Part shown: positions 19,301 through 30,246 of the stretch, piece after piece
Layout: the number at the start of each line of letters is the position of its first letter
How positions within the stretch are numbered: the stretch's first letter is position 1
Assembly (NCBI RefSeq): GCF_014205055.1
Contig: NZ_JACHMS010000001.1
Coordinates: forward strand, 868,001-932,000
DNA length: 64,000 nucleotides
Reading direction: 5' to 3'
DNA from: Streptomyces luteogriseus
Lineage (GTDB): Bacteria; Actinomycetota; Actinomycetes; Streptomycetales; Streptomycetaceae
Notes under the pieces: model-generated
The model's database searches: none
What the model saw: the letters and a program-made list of their open reading frames with translations, nothing else
What the model was told of the DNA's origin: nothing
Program-made: the position numbers and the translations under genes

Positions 19301-22300
19301 GTCGAAGGTGAACCAGTTCTGTGCGACGTAGTGTCCGGCCGAGCCCGCCATCTGGGCCTGGAAGAACAGGCCGCGCTGGAGCGGGGTGACCGGTGCGGTG
19401 CGCTCGGCCGTCGTCGCGGCGTCCGCGAGGTGCTTCAGCGCGCCGCGCCAGTGCTCGGTGATCGCATCGGGGATGCCCTCGGCGAGGACGAACTCGGCGA
19501 GCAGGCTGCCGGTGGCCTCGTCGGTCCACGCGTTGACCTCGACGGCGTAGGGGCTGCCCTGGTCGCCGCCGGTGAGGTGCAGCGCCTGGGACTCGCTGCC
19601 CCGGCCGAGGTAGTTGAACAGCACCTGCGGGCGGGCGGTGAGCAGCGGCGCCGTCTGCGGGTCGAGGTACCTGAGCCGGCCGTAGGCGACGTGCCCGTCC
19701 TCGTCCGGCTGGCGCTCGGCGACCTCGCGGGCGGCGGCGACGGGGTCGGTGTGCGGGGTGAGCCGTACGGGCGCGATGGCGGTGAACCAGCCGACGGTTC
19801 GGGTGTAGTCGTGCTGCTGGAGGGCCGGGACGCGGCCGTGCCGCTCCAGGTCGATCGCGAGGTCGGTGGGCGACGGCTGGATGCGGGTGAGCGCGGTGCG
19901 CAGGGCGCCGCAGAGCAGTTCGGTGAGGCCGACGCCGAGTGCGGCGGGGGCGGTGCGGGTGACGCTGTCGCTCACGTCCGGGGCGACCACCACCGTCGTC
20001 TTGCGCAACGCCCCCGTGACCGGGAGCAGTTCGGGAGCCTGGAGGGTGGTGATCCAGCGGCCCAGGTCGTGGACGTCCTGGGCCGCCCGGAGCGTCAGGG
20101 CTTCGGCGTACTCGGCGTACGAGGTGGTGGGCGGGGCGAGGGGCTCGCCGCGCAGGGCCGTGGCCAGGTCGTCGAGCAGGATCAGCCAGGAGACCGCGTC
20201 GACGGCGAGGTGGTGCACGGTGACGACGAGGGTGTGACTCGCCTCCAGCCATGCGAACGCGATCACCTCGCCCGACTCGGGGTCGAGTTGTCCGGCGGCC
20301 TCGTCCGCGACGGCCGTCGCGTCGGTGGTGTCCGGGCGTACGACGGTGATCTCGCGGGCGGGTTCGGTGCGGAGGGTCCACACGCCGTGTGCGGTGTCGA
20401 GGCGCAGCCGGAGGGTCGGGTGCGCGGCGACCACGGCGTTCGCGGCGCGTACGGCGTCCGTGAAGCCGGTGCCCTCGGGGGCCCGGAGTGTCCTGGCCTG
20501 GGCGAAACGGGTGAGGGAGCCGCCGAGTTGGCGCTGGCGGAGGATGATCGGGGTGGGGAGGAGGGGGCCGTCCTCGCGTGGGGCGTCCGCCGGGGTGGCC
20601 CGGTGTGTGCTCGTGCCCAGGTGTTCCGCCAGTGCGCGGGGGGTCTTGAGCAGGAAGACGTCCTTCGGCGCGATGGGCAGGCCGAGGGTGCGGGCCCTGT
20701 TGACGACCGTGATGGCGATGATGCTGTCGCCTCCGGCGCGGAAGAAGTCGGTGTCGGCGGTCACTTCCGTGCCGGGCAGCGTCTCGGTGAAGATCTTGGT
20801 GAGTGCGGCTACCGCGGTGGTTTCGTCTGCGGGTGCGTTGTGGCTTGTCGCGCCGTTCCCCGCGCCCCTTAGGGAGCGCTCCACCAAGGCCGTTCGGTCC
20901 AACTTGCCGTTCACCGTCAGCGGCAGGGCATCGATCTTCAGCACCCTGCCCGGCACCATATGAACGGGAAGACTGGACGACAGACGGGCCGTCAGGTCGG
21001 TCGGCGCGCTGCCCACCACATGTGCGACCAAGTGGTCACCGGTGTCCGCAACCGTCACCGCCACGTCGGTCACGCCGTCGAAATCCCTGATCGCAGACTC
21101 CACCTCCCCCAACTCAATGCGGAATCCCTTGAGTTGGACCTGGTCGTCCGCGCGGCCGGTGAAGACCAGCTCGCCGTCGAGGGTGCGGACGGCGAGGTCG
21201 CCCGTGTGGTACATGCGGGAGCCGTCGGCCGTGAACGGGTTCGCCACGAAGCGGCCCGCGGTGAGGCCGGGCCGGCTCAGGTAGCCGAGGGACACCTGGT
21301 CGCCGGCGACGTAGATGGCGCCCTCGCGGCCCGGCGGCACCGGGCGGAGCCGGTCGTCGAGCAGGTGGGTGACCAGGCCGGGGATGGGGCCGCCGATGGG
21401 GCTGACGTCGTCGCCGGGGCCGAAGTCTTCGTCGGTGAGGACCCGGTGGGTGACATGGACGGTGGTCTCGGTGATGCCGTACATGTTGACCAGCTCGGGG
21501 GCGGCCGTGCCGTGCCGTTCGACCCAGCCGCGCAGCCGCCCGAGGTCCAGTGCCTCGCCGCCGAAGACGATTCGGCGCAGTGCGGGCAGCGGTTCGCCGG
21601 CGAGCCGGTCGGCCTCGATGAACTGGTAGAAGGCGGACGGGGTCTGGTTGAGCACGGTGACGCCGCGTTCGCGGACCAGCCGGTGGAAGTCGACCGGGGA
21701 GCGCGTCAGCCCGTACTCGGGCACCAGCAGCTCACCGCCGTGCGCCAGCGCGCCCCACAGCTCCCAGACGGCGAAGTCGAAGGAGAAGGAGTGGAACTGG
21801 ACCCAGACGTCCCGTGGGCCGAAGTCCATGTCCGGCCTGGTGTTCGCGAGCAGCGACACGACGCTGGAGTGCGGGACGACGACGCCCTTGGGGCGGCCCG
21901 TGGATCCGGAGGTGTAGATCACGTAGGCGGGGGTGTGCCAGTCGGGCGCGGGGGCGGGCTCCGTGCGGGCGGCCGGGGGCTCCTCGCCCTGGACCAGCAC
22001 CCGGGCCGGCACCCCCGACCGGGCCAGGAGGCCGGTGAAGCGGTCGCGCTGGTCCCGGTCCACGAGGACGACCTGCGGGGCCGCGTCGGCGAGGATGTAC
22101 TCCAGCCGCTCGTCCGGGTACGCCAGGTCGAGGGGGACGTACGCGCCGCCGGCGCCGACGATGGCGACGAGGGCGACGACCTGCTCCAGGGAGCGCGGGA
22201 CGGCGACGGCGACCCGCTTGCCCGGGCCGACCCCTGCCGCGCGCAGGGCGGAGACCAGGTCGTTCTTCGCGTCGGACAGTTCGCCGTAGGTCAGGGAGCG

Positions 22301-25300
22301 GGTGGCGCCGTCCAGGCCGCACTGGGTGACGGCGGTTGCCGCCGGGTCGCGGCGGGCCGCGGTGTCGAACAGTTCGCCCAGGGTGGTCGGGGTGATGGGG
22401 GCGGGGCGTCGTTCGGCTCCCGCCGCCAGATCGTCGACCAGGGTGTCCGGGTGCGCGAGCAGGCCGGTCAGGGTGCGGCTGAACGTGTGCAGGATCGTCC
22501 GGGCGGTCGTCTCGCGCAGCAGGTCACCGTCGTAGATGAGGTTGAAGCGCGGTCGGCCGTCGGGTGCGCGCTCGACCACGAGAGTCAGCGGGTAGTGCGG
22601 GGCGCCCTCGTTGACGAGGGCCGTGATGGTCAGTGTGTCGCCGGGCCTGCGGAGCGAGGTCGGGTCGGTGGCCACGTCGAAGACCACGAGCGTGTCGAAG
22701 AGCGGACCGGAGCCGGCCTGGCGGCCGATGCGTGCCAGGGAGACGTGCTGGTGCGGCAGGACCGCGCTCTGGTGGTCACGCACCGAGGTGAGCAGGTCGG
22801 CGGCGGTGGCCCCGGGGGTCCAACGGGCCCGTACGGGGATGGTGTTGATGAAGAGCCCCACCATGTCTCCGATGCCGGGCACCTCGGCGTCGCGGCCGGA
22901 GACCGTGGAGCCGAAGACCACGTCCCGGCCCTGGAGGATGCCGCCGAGGGTGACGGCCCAAGCGCTGTGCACGGCGACGCTCAGCGGCACTCCGGCCTCG
23001 CGGACGGCGGTGTCGATGTCGGACTCGGGTTCCACGGAGGTGTCGTCGAAGCGGTCGGAGGGGGTGTGTCCCTCGGCCACCAGCGACGGGCCGGGCAGGT
23101 CGGCGAGTTCCTCGCGCCAGACGCGGTCGCTCTCGTCGGCGTCGCGCCCGGCGAGCCAGTGCACGTAGTCGGCGAAGCCGCCGAGCGGGTGGACGGTGCC
23201 CGGTGCGTGGTACTCGGCGAGCAGCGCGCGGAGCATCGGCGGCACGGACCAGCCGTCGGCGATGATGTGGTGCACGGTCTGCACCAGGACGTTCCGGCCG
23301 GAGCCGGTGCGGATGAGCGTGTACCGCATGAGCGGGCCGGTGGCCAGGTCGAAGCCGGTGCGGCGGTCCCGTTCGGCGAGGTCGCGTATCTCCTCGTCGG
23401 TGATGCCGGGGCGGTCCAGTGTGGTGAAGGGGGCTTCGACGCCGTTCTCCAGGACGGAGACCACGCGGCCGTCGGCCAGGGCCGTGAAGCGCGCGGCCAG
23501 GTTCGGGAACAGGGTGAGCAGCCGGGTGGCCGCCGCGGCGAGCCGGCCGGTGTCCACCTCGCCGTCGAGGGTGAGCAGTTGCTGCTCGACGTAGGCGCCC
23601 GCGGAGTCGTCGTCGAAGACCGAGTGGAAGTAGAGGCCTTCCTGGAGCGGGGTCAGCGGCAGGACGTCTCGCAGCGCCGGGCCGTCCAGGGCGTCGACGT
23701 CGGCCTGGGTGAGCGGTACGAGGGGAAAGTCGCTGGGCGAGTGGCCGCCCCGGTCGAGCGCGGCGAGGCCGGTCAGGGCCGTGCGGAAGTAGTCGCCGAG
23801 TGTCGTGATGTCGGCGTCGGTGAACAGGCCGTCGGGCCAGGAGACGGTGGTGACGAGCTCGTAGGCGCCGGAGGCGTCGGGTTCGGCGATCGCGTTGAAC
23901 TCCAGGGCGCGCGGCAGGCGCATCCGGGGGTCGCGCTTCTCGCCCAGCTGGCCGGTGGTGCCGGCGAGTTGCCAGTCGCCGGGGGCGCCGGCGGCGAAGC
24001 GGCCGAGGTAGTTGAAGAGCACCTGGGGTGCGGGGGCGTCGAACTCGCTGTGGGTGAGGTAGCGCAGGGCCCCGTAGGAGACGCCGTTGTCCGGTACCCG
24101 GGCGAGGTCCTCCTTGACCGCCTTGAGGGCGGCGGTCAGGTACTCGGGGGTGGTGAAGTCGGTTGCCGTTCCGGGGTCGACGGTCACCGGGAAGAGGGTG
24201 GTGAACCAGCCCACGGTCCGTGACAGTTCCGGCTCGAAGCCGGCGGAGCCCGCGACGAACTGCCCTTCGCGGCCGTGGCCTTCGAGTTCGATGTGGGCGA
24301 AGGTCTGGTCCTGCCCGAGGTCGCGGCGGTACCGGGCGAGGGCGACGGCGAGCGCGGTGAGCAGGACGTCGTTGACGCCGGCGTGGAACGTCGCGGGGAT
24401 CTCGTTCAGCAGCGCGGCCGTGACCTCGGGGCCGACCGTGACGGTCCGCAGGCGTTCGTTCGCGACGGTGTCGGTTCCGGCCAGGGCGCGGCGGGCCAGC
24501 GGCCGGTCCTCGCCGGGCAGGGGCCGCCGGTAGCAGGAGCTGTCGGCGTCGAAGGCGGCGCGTTCCAGCAGCTGGGTCCAGCGCCGGAACGACGTGCCCA
24601 CCGGCGGGAGTTCGATGGACTCGCCCGAGTTGAACTGCCGCCAGGCGGTGGCCAGGTCCTCCATCAGGACGCGCCAGGAGACGCCGTCGACGATCACGTG
24701 GTGGGCGACGAGGACGAGTTGGTGTGCCTCGGGGCGCCAGACGGCGCGGAGCATCACGCCGTTCGTGGGGTCAAGTCCGGCGGTGGCGAGGGCGACGCAC
24801 TCCTCGAGGGGCAGGTCGCTGCGCTGCCAGCGGGGCTCGGCCCGCTCCGCCTCGGGGATGTCGAAGCTCCAGCGGTCGCCGCGCATCAGCTTGGCGCGGA
24901 GCATGTCGTGCCGGGTGACGAGGGCGGTGAGGACGGCGTCGAGGGCGTCGTCGGTCAGGTCCGACGGGGTGTTCAGGACGACCGACTGGACGAAACCGTC
25001 GATGGCGTCCGTGGTCTCGCCGAGCCATTGCACGATGGGTGAGCCCACGACGGTGCCGGTGGCGACATCGGCGTGGTCGACGGTGGAGACGTCCTCGCGG
25101 CTCGCGACCGCGGCCAGTGCGCCCGGCGTGCCGTGGGTGAAGATCTGCCGTGCCGTGACGTGCAGGCCCCGCTCGCGCAGCGCGCTCAGCAGGGAGATCG
25201 CGAGGATGCTGTCGCCGCCGAGCTGGAAGAAGTCCTGGTCGACGCCGACCTCTTCGAGGCGCAGCACCTCGGCGACCGCTGCGCACACCGCCCGCTCGTC

Positions 25301-27247
25301 GTCGGTGGTGGGGCGCAGGAGCGAGCCGGTCTCGATCGTGGGTTCGGGCAGCGCGTTGCGGTCGAGCTTGCCGTTGGCGGTGAGCGGGAACTCCGCCATG
25401 ACGACGATGTGGGCGGGCACCATGTACTCGACCATGTGCGCGCCGGCCCAGGCCCTGACCTCGTCGGCCCGCAGGTCCGCACTGCCGGCGGCGGGTATGA
25501 CGTAGCCGATCAGGTAGGTGCCGCCCGCCGCGTTCTTCTTCGCGACGACGCAGGTGTGCCGTACCCGGGGGTGCTCGGCGAGACCGACCTCGACGTCCTC
25601 GATCTCCAGCCGCATGCCGCGGATCTTGATCTGGTTGTCGGCGCGGCCCAGGAAGTCCAGTGATCCGTCCGGGGCGAAGCGGGCGAGGTCGCCGGTGCGG
25701 TAGAGACGGGAGCCGTCGTTCGCGAAGGGGTTGGCGACGAAGCGGGCGGCGGTGAGGCCGGGGGCGCCCACGTAGCCGCGGCCCAGGAGGAAGCCTCCGA
25801 CGTAGAGTTCACCGCCGACGCCGACCGGGACCGGGCGCAGTTCGTCGTCCAGGACGTAGAGCTGGGTGTTGGGGTTGGCCTTGCCGATGGACGTCGACAG
25901 GCGTTCCGCGGCGCCCCGGTAGATGACGTGCGAGACACCGATGGTCGTCTCGGCGGGGCCGTAGCCGTGGTACATGGGGATGCCGTCGAGCTTGGTGCGG
26001 AACCGCTCGTACAGCTCGGGGGTGAGTACTTCCCCGCCGCACCACACGTGCCGCAGGCTGTTCAGGCGACCGGAGTCGCCGGTCATCTCCAGCAGCACGT
26101 CCAGCATGGACGACACCAGATAGGTGAAGGTGACGCGCTGTTCGGCGATGACGCTCAGCAGGTGGTGCGGGTCGCGTTCGCCGCCTGGCCGCAGGACGAC
26201 GAGCCGGCCGCCGCAGACCAGCGGCAGGAAGATCTCGTTGATGGAGATGTCGAAGGACAGGGGCGCCTTGAACAGCGAGGCGTCGTCGTGGCCGAAGCCG
26301 AGGATCTCGTTCACCTGCCACAGCAGGCGCTCGCTGATCGCCTCGTGGCGGATCATCGCGCCCTTGGGCCGCCCGGTGGAACCGGACGTGAAGATCACGT
26401 AGGCCAGCGCGTCGCCGAGGACGGTGACGCCGGTCCCGTCCTTCGGGTACGCGTCGTACCGCCAGTCACCGAGGTCGACCGCCACGGCGTCCGGTTCGGC
26501 CGGGTCGTGCTCGCCCGAGGCGTTCAGCTGGACGACGACCCGGGCGTCCTCGATGACGACGGCGCGGCGCGCCGCGGGCCACTGCGGGTCGAGCGGTACG
26601 AAGGCGCACCCGGCCTGGAGGACGGCGAGCAGCCCGACGACCATGTCGGCGGAGCGGCTCAGGGAGATGCCGACGACCTGTTCGGAGCCGAGCCCGCGGG
26701 CGAGGAGATGATGGGCCAACTGGCTGGAGAGCTCGGCGGCTTGGCGGTAGGTCAGCGACCGGTGCTCGTCGACGACGGCCACGGCGTCGGGCCTGGCGCT
26801 CGCCTGGGCGCGGAACATCTCCACGATGGTGGGGCGGTCCCGGTCGGCCCGGTTGTCGTTCCACTCGGCCAGGGTCCGCAGCCGGGCCGCCACGCTGGAG
26901 GGGCCGATGGTGCCGAGCGGGCGGTCCGGGAAGTCGGCCAGGTCGTCCAGGGCGAGCTGCGCGTCCTCGGGCGTGACGCCGTCGGGGACGATGATGCCGC
27001 GGCCGTCCGGGGTGATGTCCCAACCGCCGGGCGCCGTACCGCCGTTGTCGACCCAGCCGAGGACGTCGGCGAAGAGCGTGCCGGGGGTGAGGTCGATGCC
27101 CTCGGGGCTCCGGCCCGTCGCCCAGTACGACAGGCCGATGGCGCAGGCCTCGGTGATGGTCCTGTCCGGGTAGTCGCCGATCCGTCGGCGCACATCGGCC
27201 AGGCGCGTGGGAGAAAGCAGTGCGTGACGAGCGCGCGGTTCCATCAT
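16343..27247 (-). CDS. cchH: Trimodular nonribosomal peptide synthetase, coelichelin synthetase
   Basis: 3634 residues, order A1-T1-E1-C2-A2-T2-E2-C3-A3-T3, with no thioesterase. Landmarks: A1 core [10 protein letters not shown] about 291, T1 GGDSI about 676, E1 [10 protein letters not shown] about 852, C2 HHIIADGWS about 1327, A2 core about 1779, T2 GGDSI about 2173, E2 [10 protein letters not shown] about 2347, C3 HLLLWDGWS about 2747, A3 core about 3199, T3 GGHSM about 3592. Pocket residues read by eye are DINYWGGIG (formyl-hydroxyornithine), DFWNVGMVH (threonine) and DMENLGLIN (hydroxyornithine), as reported for coelichelin. The known product is a tetrapeptide, so one module is reused. 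Odd points: C3 has Leu at the second His, E2 has DA for DG, and a repeat-derived A2-T2 linker is present. The first 140 residues are of unknown role. An iron box lies upstream. Confidence 0.96.
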   Translation of the reverse strand: MMEPRARHALLSPTRLADVRRRIGDYPDRTITEACAIGLSYWATGRSPEGIDLTPGTLFADVLGWVDNGGTAPGGWDITPDGRGIIVPDGVTPEDAQLALDDLADFPDRPLGTIGPSSVAARLRTLAEWNDNRADRDRPTIVEMFRAQASARPDAVAVVDEHRSLTYRQAAELSSQLAHHLLARGLGSEQVVGISLSRSADMVVGLLAVLQAGCAFVPLDPQWPAARRAVVIEDARVVVQLNASGEHDPAEPDAVAVDLGDWRYDAYPKDGTGVTVLGDALAYVIFTSGSTGRPKGAMIRHEAISERLLWQVNEILGFGHDDASLFKAPLSFDISINEIFLPLVCGGRLVVLRPGGERDPHHLLSVIAEQRVTFTYLVSSMLDVLLEMTGDSGRLNSLRHVWCGGEVLTPELYERFRTKLDGIPMYHGYGPAETTIGVSHVIYRGAAERLSTSIGKANPNTQLYVLDDELRPVPVGVGGELYVGGFLLGRGYVGAPGLTAARFVANPFANDGSRLYRTGDLARFAPDGSLDFLGRADNQIKIRGMRLEIEDVEVGLAEHPRVRHTCVVAKKNAAGGTYLIGYVIPAAGSADLRADEVRAWAGAHMVEYMVPAHIVVMAEFPLTANGKLDRNALPEPTIETGSLLRPTTDDERAVCAAVAEVLRLEEVGVDQDFFQLGGDSILAISLLSALRERGLHVTARQIFTHGTPGALAAVASREDVSTVDHADVATGTVVGSPIVQWLGETTDAIDGFVQSVVLNTPSDLTDDALDAVLTALVTRHDMLRAKLMRGDRWSFDIPEAERAEPRWQRSDLPLEECVALATAGLDPTNGVMLRAVWRPEAHQLVLVAHHVIVDGVSWRVLMEDLATAWRQFNSGESIELPPVGTSFRRWTQLLERAAFDADSSCYRRPLPGEDRPLARRALAGTDTVANERLRTVTVGPEVTAALLNEIPATFHAGVNDVLLTALAVALARYRRDLGQDQTFAHIELEGHGREGQFVAGSAGFEPELSRTVGWFTTLFPVTVDPGTATDFTTPEYLTAALKAVKEDLARVPDNGVSYGALRYLTHSEFDAPAPQVLFNYLGRFAAGAPGDWQLAGTTGQLGEKRDPRMRLPRALEFNAIAEPDASGAYELVTTVSWPDGLFTDADITTLGDYFRTALTGLAALDRGGHSPSDFPLVPLTQADVDALDGPALRDVLPLTPLQEGLYFHSVFDDDSAGAYVEQQLLTLDGEVDTGRLAAAATRLLTLFPNLAARFTALADGRVVSVLENGVEAPFTTLDRPGITDEEIRDLAERDRRTGFDLATGPLMRYTLIRTGSGRNVLVQTVHHIIADGWSVPPMLRALLAEYHAPGTVHPLGGFADYVHWLAGRDADESDRVWREELADLPGPSLVAEGHTPSDRFDDTSVEPESDIDTAVREAGVPLSVAVHSAWAVTLGGILQGRDVVFGSTVSGRDAEVPGIGDMVGLFINTIPVRARWTPGATAADLLTSVRDHQSAVLPHQHVSLARIGRQAGSGPLFDTLVVFDVATDPTSLRRPGDTLTITALVNEGAPHYPLTLVVERAPDGRPRFNLIYDGDLLRETTARTILHTFSRTLTGLLAHPDTLVDDLAAGAERRPAPITPTTLGELFDTAARRDPAATAVTQCGLDGATRSLTYGELSDAKNDLVSALRAAGVGPGKRVAVAVPRSLEQVVALVAIVGAGGAYVPLDLAYPDERLEYILADAAPQVVLVDRDQRDRFTGLLARSGVPARVLVQGEEPPAARTEPAPAPDWHTPAYVIYTSGSTGRPKGVVVPHSSVVSLLANTRPDMDFGPRDVWVQFHSFSFDFAVWELWGALAHGGELLVPEYGLTRSPVDFHRLVRERGVTVLNQTPSAFYQFIEADRLAGEPLPALRRIVFGGEALDLGRLRGWVERHGTAAPELVNMYGITETTVHVTHRVLTDEDFGPGDDVSPIGGPIPGLVTHLLDDRLRPVPPGREGAIYVAGDQVSLGYLSRPGLTAGRFVANPFTADGSRMYHTGDLAVRTLDGELVFTGRADDQVQLKGFRIELGEVESAIRDFDGVTDVAVTVADTGDHLVAHVVGSAPTDLTARLSSSLPVHMVPGRVLKIDALPLTVNGKLDRTALVERSLRGAGNGATSHNAPADETTAVAALTKIFTETLPGTEVTADTDFFRAGGDSIIAITVVNRARTLGLPIAPKDVFLLKTPRALAEHLGTSTHRATPADAPREDGPLLPTPIILRQRQLGGSLTRFAQARTLRAPEGTGFTDAVRAANAVVAAHPTLRLRLDTAHGVWTLRTEPAREITVVRPDTTDATAVADEAAGQLDPESGEVIAFAWLEASHTLVVTVHHLAVDAVSWLILLDDLATALRGEPLAPPTTSYAEYAEALTLRAAQDVHDLGRWITTLQAPELLPVTGALRKTTVVVAPDVSDSVTRTAPAALGVGLTELLCGALRTALTRIQPSPTDLAIDLERHGRVPALQQHDYTRTVGWFTAIAPVRLTPHTDPVAAAREVAERQPDEDGHVAYGRLRYLDPQTAPLLTARPQVLFNYLGRGSESQALHLTGGDQGSPYAVEVNAWTDEATGSLLAEFVLAEGIPDAITEHWRGALKHLADAATTAERTAPVTPLQRGLFFQAQMAGSAGHYVAQNWFTFDRRLDTGALAEAMAHVIARHPVVGAGFGTDEDGNPVQVLKAGRRVDVRTIALSTDAEVDALRARDRDTGFDPGEPPLIRLTVVHLPDERDGLLLSYHLLLWDGWSREIVLRDLFDAYRAVLVGETLDPTPATPSFEEYARELDARDPAVSERFWADHLAALPGPTLLAGPAPSFSDDLPSALVHTLSTEQSALVREAARVHGVTLNSVLTGAFGLLLGAHTGRADAVFGVTVSGRDGEGRSDIVGVLLNTVPMWTRARPDDTVGAYLSAVQAARVEAMEHEHLGLGEIQRASGHDTLFDNLFVLQNFLDMDAFAEMNARHGITSVKADDSTHYPFTWVVTPGDRLTVKLEYRDGDTGNARRLLDDYLGVLEDLARATGPVGALRGPGPVPGPAARTDVGTDTVVDRFDRAADRDPQRVALVAHGSTMTFAELRDRSRAVAGVLAARGIGPETTVGLAIPRSLDWIAALFAVLRVGAAYVPLELDHPDERIAAIVDDARPDVILTVSRVSPRLTGDLIELDRPLPEAEPYVSFAPDDPDRLRHPAYTIYTSGSTGKPKGVVTEYAGLTNMLINHQRRIFEPVLAEHGHRVFRIAHTVSFAFDMSWEELLWLADGHEVHICDEELRRDAPRLVAYCLEHGIDVVNVTPTYAQQLVAEGLLDNPERRPALVLLGGEAVTPTLWQRLAETEGTVGYNLYGPTEYTINTLGVGTFECEDPVVGVAIDNTDVYVLDPWLRPLPDGVPGELYVSGIGIARGYLGQQAQTAHRFVACPFGEPGERMYRTGDLVVRRPDGNLMYLGRTDQQVKIRGHRVELGEVEAAFAAHPAVRFVAAVAQPDPQVDGAHRLAAYLVLESAELAAVATEVGAGLPDFLRPTHYAQVDGIPLTVNGKADTKALPEAKPLGALTTAGERGPQTETETVVCEYFAEALDLDDDEVSAVSDFVSLGGHSMLAVRLVGLLRREYGPVITIRDLFTLRTPEAIARHLDDN
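20826..20880. repeat. Dispersed Streptomyces repeat inside cchH (A2-T2 linker)
   Basis: The stretch shares GGGTGCG...TCGCGC-GTTCCCCGCGCCCCT with the intergenic 114-bp repeat at 14340 and resembles a repeat common between Streptomyces genes. On the minus strand it is translated as [15 protein letters not shown], residues about 2122-2140, between [13 protein letters not shown] (end of A2) and the T2 domain. The frame is kept. Confidence 0.65.
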
Positions 27248-27274
27248 CGAAGACTCAGCGTCCCTTCCAGAATG

Positions 27275-27311
27275 TGGAGTTAGGCTAACCTAAATTAGGG
27301 TTGCCTAACTA
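27275..27311. promoter_or_regulatory. Double iron box upstream of cchH
   Basis: TTAGGCTAACCTAA at 27280-27293 fits the right 14 bases of the iron box. A second, weaker copy TTAGGGTTGCCTAACTA lies at 27295-27311. The pair starts about 30 bp upstream of the cchH start and runs into the last codons of cchG. Confidence 0.83.
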
Positions 27312-29092
27312 CCCTCTCGCCAGGCTCGCCACAGGCGTGCGTACCGGCCGCCCAGAGCCACGAGTTCCTCGTGCGTCCCCTGCTCCACGACGCGTCCCGC
27401 GTCGAGCACGGCGATCCGGTCCGCCGCCATCGCCTGGGTCAGCCGGTGCGCCACGAACAGCGTGGTCCGGCCGGCGCACGCGGCCACCACGGCCCGCTCC
27501 AGTTCGGCGGCGCCCTCGCTGCCGGCCTCGGCGGTCGACTCGTCGAGCACCACCACCGGCGCCCGGCCCAGCACCAGCCGCGCCAGGGCGATCTGGGCGA
27601 CCTTGGTGCCGTCCAGGCGCTCACCGCCCTCCCCGACCGGGGTGTTCAGCCCGTCGGGCAGCGTGGCGACCCAGCTCTCGGCACCGACGGTGCGCAGGGC
27701 GTGAAGCAGTTCGGCGTCGGTGGTCCCCGGGGCGGACAGCCGCAGGTCGTCGGCGAGCGGGCCGGAGAAGACGTGCGTCTCCTGCGTCAGGATGCTGACC
27801 AGGGCCCGCGCCCCGGCCTCGTCCAGGTCGGCGAGATCGGTCGTACCGATGCGCACCGACCCTGCCTGCGGGGTGCCGATGCCGGCGATCAGCGCGGCCA
27901 GTGTCGTCTTGCCCGCTCCCGTGGCGCCCACCAGGGCGAGCGATCCGCCGGCCGGGATCGTCAGGTCGACGTCGCGCAACACGGGCTCCTCGGAACCGGG
28001 GTAACGGAACGTCAGCCCCTCGACCGTCACCGGGTACGCACCGGCCCGGGCCGCCGTGACGGACTCGTCGCCGACCAGCCGCTCCCCGGCGGACTCCCCC
28101 AGCACCCCGACCAGACGGGTCAGGCTCGCGCCCGACTTCTGTGCCTCGTCGAAGGTGAACATGATGGCGCCCAGCGGGGTGAACAGCCGGTGGAACAGCA
28201 GCGGGGCCGCCGACACCTCGCCCAGGGTGGCCGCGTCGGCCTCCAGCAGGGCGTATCCCACCACGAGGATCAGGACCAGACCGATGAACTCGGCGCGGTT
28301 CTCCCGGCCGACGAACCGGCCGAAGAACCGGAACACCTCGATTCCGAGTTCGCGCACCCGCCACGACTCCGTGGTGACCTTCTCGCGGAAGGCCCCCTCC
28401 AGACGGTACGCGCGGACCGTGTCGATGCCGTTCAGGCCGCTGATGAACGCCTGGGCGCGGTCGGCCTGGGCCACGCGCTGCTTCCGGTAGAGCGGGGCGG
28501 AGCGGGGCAGGTACCAGCGCAGCGCCAGCGCGTACGCGGGCAGCGCGCCGGCGCCGGCCAGGCCGAGCCGCCAGTCCAGCCCGAACATGCCGAGGGTCGC
28601 GATGACGACCAGCACGCCCGCCGAGAACACCGTGGGGACGGCCGTGCGGATGCCCTTGGAGATGACGGCCACGTCGTCACCGACCCGGGAGAGCACGTCC
28701 CCCCGGCCGACCTGCTCGATCCGTGCGCTCGGCATGCCGAGCACCGCCCGGACGGCGCCTTCGCGCAGCCGCGCCAGCAGATCCGCGCCCAGCCGTCCGA
28801 TCAGGTAGGTCGACACCGCGGTGGCCGCCGCGCCGAGCAGCGCGGCGGCACCGATCAGCACCCCGATCGTGACCAGGACCGAACGGTCCTCGCCCCCGAC
28901 TACCCCGTCGACCACCCGGCCGAGCAGGAGCACCGGGAGTACCTGGAGCGCCGCCCCCGCGACCGTGGTGAGCACGGTCGCGACGGTCAGGCCGGGCATC
29001 GCGCGGCAATGGTCCGCGACCCATCGGGCGGCCTCACGGCCGGTCGTCGTGCGCAGCGTCGCCGGGGCGACGCGCGTGTCGGTGGTGCTCAC
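27305..29092 (-). CDS. cchG: ABC half-transporter with intact Walker motifs and degenerate signature
   Basis: 595 residues: membrane domain about 35-330, then ATPase. Walker A LVGATGAGKTTLAAL and Walker B PVVVLDESTAEAG are complete. The signature is LDGTKVAQIALARLVL instead of LSGGQ. This is the mirror image of CchI, so a CchG-CchI heterodimer would contain one full ATP site. GTG 29092 lies 4 bp after the cchF stop, and the cchH iron box overlaps its 3' end. The coelichelin counterpart has been variously viewed as importer or exporter; the fold here is exporter type. Confidence 0.88.
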   Translation of the reverse strand: MSTTDTRVAPATLRTTTGREAARWVADHCRAMPGLTVATVLTTVAGAALQVLPVLLLGRVVDGVVGGEDRSVLVTIGVLIGAAALLGAAATAVSTYLIGRLGADLLARLREGAVRAVLGMPSARIEQVGRGDVLSRVGDDVAVISKGIRTAVPTVFSAGVLVVIATLGMFGLDWRLGLAGAGALPAYALALRWYLPRSAPLYRKQRVAQADRAQAFISGLNGIDTVRAYRLEGAFREKVTTESWRVRELGIEVFRFFGRFVGRENRAEFIGLVLILVVGYALLEADAATLGEVSAAPLLFHRLFTPLGAIMFTFDEAQKSGASLTRLVGVLGESAGERLVGDESVTAARAGAYPVTVEGLTFRYPGSEEPVLRDVDLTIPAGGSLALVGATGAGKTTLAALIAGIGTPQAGSVRIGTTDLADLDEAGARALVSILTQETHVFSGPLADDLRLSAPGTTDAELLHALRTVGAESWVATLPDGLNTPVGEGGERLDGTKVAQIALARLVLGRAPVVVLDESTAEAGSEGAAELERAVVAACAGRTTLFVAHRLTQAMAADRIAVLDAGRVVEQGTHEELVALGGRYARLWRAWREGS

Positions 29093-29096
29093 TTCC

Positions 29097-30155
29097 CTAC
29101 TCGACCGACTTGACGAGCTCGTCGATCGCGTACGGCATGGACAGCAGGGTGCCCTGGGAGATGGCCGCGCCGACCGCGGGTCCCTCGCTGTCGAGCAGGT
29201 AGGACACGTTGCCCTTCTTCACCGCGTCGAGGTTGGCGAACAGCTTGAACTTCTTGAGCGCCTCGGTGTCGGCCTTGTCGTTGATGACGAAGATGTGGTC
29301 GACGTCGACGAGGTCGATGCGCTCGGGCGAGAGCGTGGTGTAGAAGTTGCCGCCCGCGACCTTGTCGATCTCGGTCTGGTACTTGTAGCCGATGCCCGTG
29401 ACGAGCCGGCCGCGCACGTCGGTGGAGGTGAAGGGCGCCACCGAGTCCTTGTACCAGGACAGGGCGACCGCGGTCTCCTTGCCGAGCTCGGGGTGGTCCT
29501 TCTTTGCCGTGTCCAGCTGACCCTGGATGTCGTCGACCATCTTCTGGCCTTCATCGGCCTTGCCGAGGGCCTTGGCGATGTGCAGGGCGTTGTCCTGCCA
29601 GGGGGCGCTGAAGGGCTCCTTCTCGCCCTTGGTGCGGGCCACCGTGGGAGCGATCTTGGAGAGCTTGTCGTAGGCGGCCTGGTCGATCTCGGAGTACACC
29701 GCCACGATCAGGTCGGGGCGAAGGGCCGCGATCTTCTCGTAGTTGGGGCCGGAGTCGCCGTTCTTCATGACGACCTCGGGCTTGGTGTCGCCCCACTTGT
29801 CCTTCACCCAGGGCCACTGGGTGTTGATGTCGGGGCTCTTGCCGGGCGGGTTCGGGTACTGGTCGACCATGCCGACGGGCTTGATGCCGAAGGCCAGGAC
29901 GGTCTGGTCGTCGGTGTAGCCGACGGAGACGACCCGCTGGGGTGCCTTCTCGACGGTGGTGGAGCCGAAGGCGTGCTCCACGGTGACCGGGAAGTCACCG
30001 GCGGCCGCGGCCTGAGTGCCCTCGCCCTTGTCGCCTGCGGTGTCCGACGAGCCGGAACCGCATCCCGCGAGGAGACCGACGCCGAGGGTGGCCGCGGACA
30101 GGATCGCCGCCAGCCGCCGCCAAGGCTTCCCGGGCGTCGTTCGATGGAGGAGCAT
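29097..30155 (-). CDS. cchF: Ferric-siderophore binding lipoprotein (FecB/FhuD type)
   Basis: 352 residues. A charged N-terminus and hydrophobic stretch end in lipobox LLAGCGSGSS (Cys about 32), so the protein is anchored outside the membrane. The mature part starts FPVTVEHAFGSTTVEKAPQRVVSVG, typical of class III binding proteins, and has a long linking helix. AAGGGG precedes ATG 30155. It should capture ferric coelichelin for the CchC/D/E permease. It heads a cchF-cchG unit with its own iron box. Confidence 0.93.
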   Translation of the reverse strand: MLLHRTTPGKPWRRLAAILSAATLGVGLLAGCGSGSSDTAGDKGEGTQAAAAGDFPVTVEHAFGSTTVEKAPQRVVSVGYTDDQTVLAFGIKPVGMVDQYPNPPGKSPDINTQWPWVKDKWGDTKPEVVMKNGDSGPNYEKIAALRPDLIVAVYSEIDQAAYDKLSKIAPTVARTKGEKEPFSAPWQDNALHIAKALGKADEGQKMVDDIQGQLDTAKKDHPELGKETAVALSWYKDSVAPFTSTDVRGRLVTGIGYKYQTEIDKVAGGNFYTTLSPERIDLVDVDHIFVINDKADTEALKKFKLFANLDAVKKGNVSYLLDSEGPAVGAAISQGTLLSMPYAIDELVKSVE

Positions 30156-30227
30156 CCAAATCCCCTTGCTTTCGCGCTAGTTCGCTGCACCCTCGCCTAA
30201 GGGCAGGCAAACCTTATCGCGAGAGAA

Positions 30228-30246
30228 TGAGGTTAGCCTAGCCTTA
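30228..30246. promoter_or_regulatory. Iron box upstream of cchF
   Basis: TGAGGTTAGCCTAGCCTTA matches the iron-box consensus with a few changes and lies about 75 bp before the cchF start, next to the end of cchE. A weaker CCTAAGG...AACCTTA arrangement at about 30196-30215 may be a second site. Confidence 0.75.

Noticed and set aside
16256..20872. Very long open frame (1538 codons) on the + strand
   Set aside because: It is antisense to cchH; high GC leaves the reverse frame of a real gene open. No domain pattern or start signal.
20960..24223. 1087-codon + strand frame
   Set aside because: Antisense shadow of the C2-A2 part of cchH.
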